The notes under the pieces are model-generated. The model searched no databases. It had not been told where the DNA came from and worked only from the letters and a program-made list of their open reading frames with translations. From the NCBI RefSeq assembly GCF_036689865.1, contig NZ_JBAHUQ010000005.1, forward strand, positions 62,001 through 126,000: a stretch of 64,000 bases of DNA, in the 5' to 3' direction. Shown piece after piece: positions 58,045-64,000 of this stretch (the first letter of the stretch is position 1; the number at the start of each line of letters is the position of its first letter). A program made the translations under genes and the position numbers. This DNA comes from Magnetococcus sp. PR-3 (GTDB taxonomy: Bacteria > Pseudomonadota > Magnetococcia > Magnetococcales > Magnetococcaceae).

Positions 58045-58210
58045 GTAACTGCCTTTGCCCCAAGTGTTGCCCTAATGCGTCCGCTGGCGATGGGGGTGCA
58101 AGATGTACTCTTACACCTATCGGTCATTACGTTCTATCGGGTCATTGGGTTTATCTGGGCGGTTACACTGGTGCGGCGCCGTATGATTGTGTGAGCCTTT
58201 GGCTAACGGC
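58045..58210 (+). pseudogene. duplicated 3' end of the ABC permease gene
   Basis: This stretch repeats 57866-58031 with an offset of 173-179 bases. The core from GTGCAAGATGTACTC to the GTGTGAGCC stop region is nearly identical; differences are a six-base gap, single substitutions (for example TTATTG to ATGATTG, CTGGTC to CGGGTC) and a diverged left part. It has no start and would encode only the last 40-50 residues. The right end runs into the 3' end of the zinc-ribbon gene. Confidence 0.9.
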
Positions 58211-58442
58211 GACGTCTGCGTATACGGCTTTGAGAACGCTTAAGTTGACGGGCAGCCAGTTCCTGTGGGGTGGGAGGATCTGCAATGCGTAGTCGGCTTG
58301 CTTTTAGGCGGCATGGATCACACAAAAATGTGAGTGTTTGACTGTCCGTCTGCTCTTTACTGCCACACATTGTACAGGTACGGCTTTTGGCTAATGGCGC
58401 CTCTGCCTCGCTGTATGTTTTTTGAAGTACATCTGTACTCAT
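58203..58442 (-). CDS. small zinc-ribbon-like protein with arginine-rich tail
   Basis: About 79 residues with four cysteines in two pairs, CTMC (23, 26) and CDPC (41, 44), a spacing typical of a zinc ribbon. The C-terminus is basic (RSQSRIRRRRR), suggesting nucleic acid contact. No family was recognised. ATGs at 58442 and 58484 are both in frame; I prefer 58442, uncertainly. The last codons lie in the right edge of the duplicated permease segment (58203-58212), so its 3' end may have been carried by that duplication. Confidence 0.6.
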   Translation of the reverse strand: MSTDVLQKTYSEAEAPLAKSRTCTMCGSKEQTDSQTLTFLCDPCRLKASRLRIADPPTPQELAARQLKRSQSRIRRRRR

Positions 58443-58883
58443 GGCTCTGCCCATACTCTTTAATGTATGTTTTAGCCGCAGCATATCATCTTAGGGTTGC
58501 TCTTTAAGCTTTCCTGAAGTCATCCTTCAAGAATACCCCTTTTCGGTGTAGGCCTGTCGGCATCCTAACCCTATGCTGTGCCCTTTGTGGCTACCATACG
58601 CACGTTCGTTACCCAGCAGAGGGTAGCTGTGCTCTGTATTGGGGGCCTTAAACTCTGCCAGGGCTCCGTTTGTATAACCGGCCCCCTTTTAGAGAGATCA
58701 TCTCTGTCGTCTCTGCTGGCCTCTGTCTGAATGGATGAGAAGATTTAACACCGTATCATAATGGCTCTTATGACAATTGACGGGGAGTCTCAAAACTTTG
58801 TCAGCATGTATCAATCGTGATGCAGTGGGTATGTAAGAAACAGCATATTGGTGGGCTTGAAGTGCGGTGTGAGAGGCAGAGCG
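58443..58883. other. intergenic region, nothing recognised
   Basis: About 440 bases between the zinc-ribbon and AraC-type genes, without a supported gene, repeat or site. It is expected to hold the zinc-ribbon promoter. Confidence 0.5.
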
Positions 58884-59945
58884 TCAGATGCGGAGTGTCT
58901 TAGAAAGCCAGGTTTCGTAGATTCGGTCCCCCACTTTAGGATCATCAAAGGGTGAGGATTGCTGGGTAAGTTGGTGGGATGCCCGGTTTTCTCGAAAAGC
59001 CTTTGGTGAGACCTGGAAGTGCTCTTTAAACAGACTGGAGAAGTGTGACTGGCTGGTAAAGCCCCAACCAAAAGCGATATCTGCAATGGAGCGATGCTGG
59101 TGGGCGGGGTGGAGCAACGCTTCAGCACAGCGGCGTAAACGCCGTTTTTGAATATATTTATGAATGCCACCTACCGGTTTGAAGAGGCGGTAGAGGCTGG
59201 AGCGGGAAATATGGAGTTTAGAGCAAAGATAGTCTGTGGTTAATTTGGGGTGAGACAGCATATGCTCAATCTCTGTTTTAATCTGCAATAAGGTGACCTG
59301 TACAATACTGTTGGCCCCCTGATCCACCTGTTCAGTCGTACCATTAATGGCACTGGCCATAAGCATAAGGGTGGGTTGTACCAACTGCGCGGCTTCATCT
59401 GGCGTTAGTTGATCGGCGATACGGTGCAGGGTGTGAAAATGGGTGCGGGCAATGGTGGTCAGTGGGTTGTCTGCCTGGAGCACACGCCCTTCCTGGCTAT
59501 CAGGATTTTCCAGGAGTGGGGCCAGCAACATGCGTGGAACCACTAAGGAAAGATTAGAAAAATCACTGGCTTGGGAATGGTGTAGATCGGCAAGATCCAA
59601 AACAGCGACATCACCAGGTCGGCATACATGGGTTTTGGAACCCACCGTAAAGTGTTGCTCGCCGCTAAAATGGGTTTGGATCATATAATAATCCAAACCA
59701 TCCTCAGTGGTTCGTAATGCATTGCGGGTAAACAGTTGAGCCCGTGTTTGACAGTGGGCCAGCATTAACTGTTCATTGAGCAGATGGCTGGTCACCGAGG
59801 CATGGAACTGATCGTCCGTTACCTGATTGGATAGCTTAATATCAAAGAGTGTCCCTATGCTCTCCCGCCAAGCTTCTGTCCGGTCATCTGGATCCAGGTT
59901 ATTGGCTGTAAAGTGGGATTTTTGTAGTGTCTGAGGATCAGACAT
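58884..59945 (-). CDS. AraC-family transcriptional regulator
   Basis: A 353-residue regulator. The N-terminal part (residues about 15-200) is an AraC-binding-like sensor domain (AraC_binding_2 type, with VLDLADLHHS). The C-terminal two-helix-turn-helix DNA-binding domain is at about 240-345, with YLCSKLHISRSSLYRLF and SIADIAFGWGFTSQSHFSSLF. Target genes and ligand are unknown. The ATG at 59945 is chosen over TTG at 59969. It stands between the zinc-ribbon gene and the SHOCT gene with no operon partner. Confidence 0.9.
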   Translation of the reverse strand: MSDPQTLQKSHFTANNLDPDDRTEAWRESIGTLFDIKLSNQVTDDQFHASVTSHLLNEQLMLAHCQTRAQLFTRNALRTTEDGLDYYMIQTHFSGEQHFTVGSKTHVCRPGDVAVLDLADLHHSQASDFSNLSLVVPRMLLAPLLENPDSQEGRVLQADNPLTTIARTHFHTLHRIADQLTPDEAAQLVQPTLMLMASAINGTTEQVDQGANSIVQVTLLQIKTEIEHMLSHPKLTTDYLCSKLHISRSSLYRLFKPVGGIHKYIQKRRLRRCAEALLHPAHQHRSIADIAFGWGFTSQSHFSSLFKEHFQVSPKAFRENRASHQLTQQSSPFDDPKVGDRIYETWLSKTLRI

Positions 59946-60283
59946 GAATTTTCCCGTTCGTTTCGTCAAAGAGCGTATGAAGTTAAGGGGTAAGCCTGGT
60001 ATTTTTGATATGTGTTGTGTTTAATAACAAACCTCATTTTGTGCGATTGAGCAACCTTTTTTACATATCTTTTGGGTGGTTGCATGCTTATTGATCAAAG
60101 GGATGCTTAAGCTTGGCTTTGCTGGAGACGCAAAAAACTCTGGCCCCTTATTGCTTGAAATAGGCGAATCAGCAAGCAATCTAAATCCATCCATGTCATG
60201 ATGTCCGTAACAATGCAGGAGTGTGCACCCCCGTACAGCTCATGACCCCCAATAAATGTGACACAAAGTAAGGATTTCTCCCC
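59946..60283. other. divergent intergenic region
   Basis: About 340 AT-rich bases between the AraC-type gene (leftward) and the SHOCT-domain gene (rightward). Promoters of both expected; no site recognised. Confidence 0.5.
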
Positions 60284-61135
60284 ATGGCACGCTTAACGCC
60301 CGAAGGCCAACAGATGGTGGATGCCATTGCCCAACGCTATGCGCTATCCAGTGATGCGGTGGCGCAAATGCTCGACGCCGTCGCTATGGGTGGTGGTTCC
60401 ATGGCACAGTTTAATATTCCTGAACTGGGTGGTGGTGGTCAGTGGATGCAAGGCGGCATGACCATGGTGGGTGATATGTTCAACCATGGTCTGAAAATGA
60501 CGGTGGATAACCTGTGTGCAGAACTCTCTACCCTCTATTACAATCAGCCCTTTGAGCCAACCCCCCAACCCGCCTCAGGTCCCCAGGGCGGGGTGAGTTT
60601 GTTTGTGCCCGGTAGCAGTCAAAGCAACTGGTGGCCGCAGGCTTTGGGGCAGCCGGCCTCCTCGGGTAGCCAAAACAATATGCGTTATGCTTATTTTCCC
60701 AATTTTAAGCGGTTGGCGGTGGATGCTGGGGGGCAGGTGGCGCTTTACGATACGTTAAACCATCAGATTGGTGGCTTTAGCCAGCAGCAATCTTTTGATG
60801 GAAGCATCACATTAACCAGTCAATTTGGTGTGGTAGCCCTGGCAGAACTGCCCCATGTCATATTAAATGATCCTTTGGGGCCCTCCTATGCCGAGATGGC
60901 GCCGACCCCCGATCTTCAGCCAGAAGACACGATGGAGCAGATGCCAGAACCTCAGCCTGATCCCACGATCGGGCAGGTACCGGAAGTACCACCCACGGTT
61001 ACCGAGCCTGTGGCTGCGGTGGATGCAGATACCATTTTTGCAACCATTGAAAAACTGGGGGGGCTTATGGAGCGTGGTTTGATTACAGAGCAGGAATTTC
61101 AAGATAAAAAAAGAGAGTTATTAGAGCGTTTATGA
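60284..61135 (+). CDS. SHOCT-domain protein of unknown function
   Basis: A 283-residue protein without signal peptide. The last 33 residues (IFATIEKLGGLMERGLITEQEF to ELLERL) form a SHOCT domain, a short helical oligomerisation motif found at protein ends. The N-terminal 60 residues are helical and glycine-rich in the middle (MGGGSMAQFNIPELGGGG), the middle is beta-rich, and a Pro/Glu-rich linker (around 210-250) precedes SHOCT. The function is unknown. AAGGA lies about ten bases before the ATG. Confidence 0.85.
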   Translation: MARLTPEGQQMVDAIAQRYALSSDAVAQMLDAVAMGGGSMAQFNIPELGGGGQWMQGGMTMVGDMFNHGLKMTVDNLCAELSTLYYNQPFEPTPQPASGPQGGVSLFVPGSSQSNWWPQALGQPASSGSQNNMRYAYFPNFKRLAVDAGGQVALYDTLNHQIGGFSQQQSFDGSITLTSQFGVVALAELPHVILNDPLGPSYAEMAPTPDLQPEDTMEQMPEPQPDPTIGQVPEVPPTVTEPVAAVDADTIFATIEKLGGLMERGLITEQEFQDKKRELLERL

Positions 61136-61236
61136 GCGTGAGGTGAGCGGGTATTTATCGGCATGATGCATAGGTCATATTTCCCCTTTCTTTTGCAGGT
61201 TATGGTATAGTCCTCTCAACTCTTGAGAGGTGGATT

Positions 61237-61707
61237 ATGGCCAGTAAGTATTCCCAGGCAATGGACCAAGAACCCGAGCAGGCTCGGGATTATCTGCGTT
61301 CCAAGCTTCCTGTTATTGGTGTTGGAAATATTGATCTCCAGCATCGTCAACTACTCGATCATATTGTGGATTTTCATGCGCTGGTTGAACAGTTGCTCAA
61401 ACAGCGCCCGGATGATCAAACATGGGCTGAAATTCAGAGCCACTTTGACTTTCTCTTCCGCTATATTCGTGAACATTTGGCGTATGAAGAGCAGTTAATG
61501 GAGAGTAATAACTATATTGGCTTTGAAGCCCACAAACGTGAGCATGAGGATTTTGCCAAAAAGGTTGAATCCTTTAAACGAGACCTGCTGGATAAGCAGG
61601 ATATTTACGCCACGGTTAATGTGAAGTTTTTTCTGTTGGACTGGCTTTTTTCTCATACCAATAATACCGATGTTCAACTTAAAGGTATGCGGATGAAAAA
61701 CCTTTAA
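61237..61707 (+). CDS. bacteriohemerythrin
   Basis: A 156-residue single-domain hemerythrin. All di-iron ligands are visible: His36, His80 and Glu84, His99 and His103, His140 and Asp145. It should bind oxygen reversibly and may buffer it or deliver it. A short N-terminal extension of about 25 residues precedes the fold. GAGAGGTGG is just before the ATG at 61237. It is convergent with an SDR gene 62 bases away, with a small inverted repeat around the stop region. Confidence 0.93.
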   Translation: MASKYSQAMDQEPEQARDYLRSKLPVIGVGNIDLQHRQLLDHIVDFHALVEQLLKQRPDDQTWAEIQSHFDFLFRYIREHLAYEEQLMESNNYIGFEAHKREHEDFAKKVESFKRDLLDKQDIYATVNVKFFLLDWLFSHTNNTDVQLKGMRMKNL

Positions 61708-61769
61708 AACAGATCTGTATGAAGGTGTTAAGAAGGTTATGCCGCTTGTCAGTCTTCTCTGCTGACCGA

Positions 61770-62585
61770 TCAAGTGCTTGAATGATCGGTTGTGGGGCGG
61801 GCATGGCTACCTGCCAGAATACCACCATCAATATTCAGCTCAATTCCCGTCACATATTTTGACTCATCCGAAGCCAAATAGAGTGCTGCATAGGCGACAT
61901 CATCGGCTTCGCCCATCACCCCCAAGGGAATATCCTTGGCAAGGGCTTCGATCGCCCTTTGCCGCGGTTCACCCTGGCCAAGCATGGCATCCCACATGGG
62001 TGTCAGGATAGCACCTGGATGTATGGAGTTGCAGCGGATGGGGTAGCGCTGTTCGGCACAGTATAGCGCAACTGATTTGCTGTGGTTACGTACAGCGGCT
62101 TTGCTGGCAGCATAGGCCGCTGCTGCAGGAATACCGACCAAACCGGAACGTGAAGATATGTTGATCAGGCTACCGGCCTGCGTGCCCTTCATCATCTTAA
62201 TGCCATATTTACAACCCAGGGCCACACCATCCAGGTTGGTGGCTTGTACGTGATGCCAGCTTTGCATATCCAGATTTTCAGGATCATGGGGTCCTGGTGT
62301 TTCTAAAAAACCGGTTATCCCAGCATTATTGACCAGGATGTCCAACCGGCCATGCTGGGCCAGGATGGATGGGGTGATCTGTTGCCACTGATCCTCTTGG
62401 GAGACATCCAAGTGCTGATATTCAGCTTGGCGACCAAAAGGGTGTATCATCTGTTGGCCAAGATTATCTTGGATGTCCGTAGCGATCAGATAAGCCCCTT
62501 CTTGCACAAAGCGTTGGGCGATGGCTTGGCCAATGCCTCTTGCCGACCCGGTGATCAGGGCTATTTTTCCCTCTAAGCGTCCCAT
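61770..62585 (-). CDS. short-chain dehydrogenase/reductase
   Basis: A 271-residue classical SDR oxidoreductase with the NAD(P) motif TGSARGIG, NNAG, the catalytic Ser in INISSRSG and YAASK with Tyr/Lys. The C-terminal part has GVMGEADDVAYAALYLASDESKYVTGIELNIDGG-like text (split: GEADDVAYAAL, TGIELNIDGG), typical of this family. The acidic residue ATDIQDN after the second strand suggests NAD(H). Substrate unknown. AAAGGAG six bases before the ATG at 62585. It follows the acetyltransferase gene by ten bases, so they form an operon. Confidence 0.93.
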   Translation of the reverse strand: MGRLEGKIALITGSARGIGQAIAQRFVQEGAYLIATDIQDNLGQQMIHPFGRQAEYQHLDVSQEDQWQQITPSILAQHGRLDILVNNAGITGFLETPGPHDPENLDMQSWHHVQATNLDGVALGCKYGIKMMKGTQAGSLINISSRSGLVGIPAAAAYAASKAAVRNHSKSVALYCAEQRYPIRCNSIHPGAILTPMWDAMLGQGEPRQRAIEALAKDIPLGVMGEADDVAYAALYLASDESKYVTGIELNIDGGILAGSHARPTTDHSST

Positions 62586-62595
62586 GGGCTCTCCT

Positions 62596-63012
62596 TTAAG
62601 TGTGATCTGCTCGGCGGCTCATGGCGGGGGATTGGGCATCACGTAATAAAAAGCCAAACTGTTTATAAAACTCGGCTTTTCCCTCTGCAGCAATAAGACC
62701 TATAAACCGATTGGGTGTATGGGTGTTTAGCCATGATAGCAGTGTTTTAACAATCTGTTGACCGACCCCCATGCCCTGATAATCCGGGTGCACAATAACA
62801 TCTTGTAGATAGTTGTATAGAGCACCATCCCCCACCAGACGACCACAGGCAATGGTCTGCCCCTGTACCTGGACATGCACAAAATAGACGGATCCATCAA
62901 TCGCCCGCTGCATAATGGATGGTTCCAGCACGGGCCAACCTACAGCTTGGAACAACATTTGGTAGGCCGCTAGGGTGGGGGCATAGGGGTGCAATGTATA
63001 CGGTGGTTTCAT
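62596..63012 (-). CDS. GNAT-family N-acetyltransferase
   Basis: A 138-residue acetyltransferase of the GNAT fold with the acetyl-CoA motif VHPDYQGMGVGQQI and a C-terminal FIGLIAAEGKAEFYKQFGF region. It could acetylate a small amine, an antibiotic-like compound or a protein; nothing indicates which. It lies ten bases upstream of the SDR gene and about 50 bases downstream of the DUF1566 gene, in the same direction. Confidence 0.9.
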   Translation of the reverse strand: MKPPYTLHPYAPTLAAYQMLFQAVGWPVLEPSIMQRAIDGSVYFVHVQVQGQTIACGRLVGDGALYNYLQDVIVHPDYQGMGVGQQIVKTLLSWLNTHTPNRFIGLIAAEGKAEFYKQFGFLLRDAQSPAMSRRADHT

Positions 63013-63062
63013 GGTGGTGCCTACTGATTATAAAGGATGCTGTGATGTGGACGAAATAAGGG

Positions 63063-63566
63063 TTAGGGGATATCACGGACCAAACGTACCGCCAAAGGAA
63101 AATCGGGGGTATGTCCATCCACATCACCCTGCTTGAAATGGATGGCGTAGACAAGCCCGGGTATCTCCTCAACTGGGGAATTGCTCCAAAAAAAGGCCTC
63201 TTCCCCCGCCCTTGTTTGTGGAAATATCTGCGTGTTAATAGCAGGTTGCCCACAGCTTGGATCGACAAGGCTAAACAGCTCATCAATGGTGGGTAAGCGC
63301 CACCCTGTTCCCTTTTGTTGGGCAAGCTGGTGGGCATGGTGGAGCGTATGGTGTTCGGCGTGGCCCCGGCACCCTTGCTGGCTGTGCCATGGACTGCCAA
63401 TGGGGCAGCGCTGCCATAAGATAGCGTTCGTTAGATCCTTAATATAGGGCCCTTGTCGCACAAAACGTTGTGTTAGGGGCGGGGAGCTACAGGCTGCCAA
63501 GGCTAGGGCGCTGTGAAAGCCAAGTATCATCACAAGCCCACAGATCATAACGGGTAAGGGTGGCAT
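63063..63566 (-). CDS. secreted DUF1566-domain protein
   Basis: About 167 residues. A signal peptide (hydrophobic VMICGLVMILGFHSALALA, cleavage near ALAACS, where the cysteine might be part of a lipobox) precedes a DUF1566-like domain with ILWQRCPIGSPW, KGTGWRLPTIDELFSLVD and FFWSNSPV. The domain occurs in secreted or surface proteins of unknown function. ATG at 63566 is chosen because AAAGGA lies nine bases ahead; a longer frame to 63593 would put residues before the signal. It leads a run with the acetyltransferase and SDR genes. Confidence 0.8.
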   Translation of the reverse strand: MPPLPVMICGLVMILGFHSALALAACSSPPLTQRFVRQGPYIKDLTNAILWQRCPIGSPWHSQQGCRGHAEHHTLHHAHQLAQQKGTGWRLPTIDELFSLVDPSCGQPAINTQIFPQTRAGEEAFFWSNSPVEEIPGLVYAIHFKQGDVDGHTPDFPLAVRLVRDIP

Positions 63567-63943
63567 GGTTTGGTCGTTCCTTTGCGCGCACATGGTCTGG
63601 GGGTGTGCTGCTTCTCACGCAGCTTCAATCGATGGGTAAACCATGGGAGGGGGGATAAATTCGTATCCCTTCAGGCAGTGGCAGAGCTTAAAAAAACCGC
63701 GTGACGAGCAAACTGTGGTGAGTGCTCTTTTGCTTAGTTATTTCCGACCTTAACGGTAAGCTAGGGTGGCTCAATAGCGTGTCAAATAGAGGGCATGTGC
63801 GCTCATAAGGATGCTCCGTTCAAGCGCATAGATGGCTCAGTCACAGGCGTCCATCTTCTGCCTGGTTGGTGTCAGAAACCGATCCCTAAGGCTTTCTGTC
63901 GTCAGGCCTGCTCATCTGCTCAACCCTAACCGTTTAACCGGTA
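63567..63943. other. intergenic region, nothing recognised
   Basis: About 380 bases between the DUF1566 gene and a gene that runs off the right edge. No repeat, RNA gene or regulatory site was recognised. Confidence 0.5.
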
Positions 63944-64000
63944 TTATTCCTCATCATCCAAGACCACAGGAATAATTTTACCATCCCCAATTTCATAGTA
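63944..64000 (-). CDS. C-terminal end of an unrecognised protein (cut by window edge)
   Basis: An open frame of 18 codons reaches the right edge and ends at TAA at 63944. It reads GDGKIIPVVLDDEE at the end, acidic and with normal codon use. Too little is visible to name it. Confidence 0.45.
   Translation of the reverse strand, partial: YYEIGDGKIIPVVLDDEE

Noticed and set aside
1-64000. CRISPR arrays, prophage or insertion sequences
   Set aside because: No regularly spaced short repeats, transposase, integrase or phage structural gene was seen; the only tandem repeat is the two-copy element at 9131-9714 and the permease-end duplication.

Overview
The window reads as a chromosomal segment of a free-living Gram-negative proteobacterium. 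There are lipoprotein and Sec signal peptides, a surE-pcm-nlpD type cluster, a methyl-accepting chemotaxis protein, several sensor kinases, cyclic-di-GMP enzymes and two hemerythrins. A fused GldF/GldG-like ABC permease with a DUF4340 protein, a propionate-to-succinyl-CoA operon and many redox or gas sensors together suggest a microaerophilic, motile organism. The family mix reminds me of Magnetococcia (marine magnetotactic cocci), but no magnetosome gene or rRNA is present, so that placement is only an inference. I found no tRNA, rRNA, CRISPR array, phage or insertion sequence.

Layout. 1-2203 (minus strand): surE, pcm, a YqaA-type membrane protein and the start of an nlpD-like lipoprotein, translationally coupled. 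2680-7435 (minus): ABC ATPase, ABC permease fused to a GldG-like domain, and a DUF4340 protein. 8048-8686 (minus): a degenerate metallo-beta-lactamase-fold protein, followed by an intergenic tandem repeat of about 282-296 bp per unit. 9788-19263 (minus): methylmalonyl-CoA mutase, MeaB, propionyl-CoA carboxylase beta and alpha, methylmalonyl-CoA epimerase and propionyl-CoA synthetase, the whole route from propionate to succinyl-CoA. 19981-22224: a glycosyltransferase and a secreted protein.

22757-34586 holds two sets of the transglutaminase / circularly permuted ATP-grasp / alpha-E families (five genes). Between them lie a glycosyltransferase, a methyltransferase and a radical SAM protein. This is the part most likely to hold an uncharacterised pathway. 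These families are predicted from gene neighbourhoods to make or attach peptide-like tags, but their products are unknown.

35497-48956 is a dense signalling block: a receiver-hemerythrin fusion; an operon of periplasmic binding protein, histidine kinase and receiver-kinase; an HD-GYP phosphodiesterase and a GGDEF-EAL protein that both carry a CxxCH haem-type motif in their sensory region; a second histidine kinase related to the first; and a membrane GGDEF-like protein with a degenerate active site. Redox or gas input into cyclic-di-GMP and phosphorelay output is the likely theme.

49185-64000 is more ordinary: thyX-trmB, a secreted protein, a chemotaxis receptor, the NAD(P)HX repair enzyme, a two-gene ABC exporter whose permease 3' end is duplicated in tandem, a zinc-ribbon protein, an AraC regulator, a SHOCT-domain protein, a single-domain bacteriohemerythrin, an SDR oxidoreductase, an acetyltransferase and a DUF1566 protein. 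A gene runs off the right edge.
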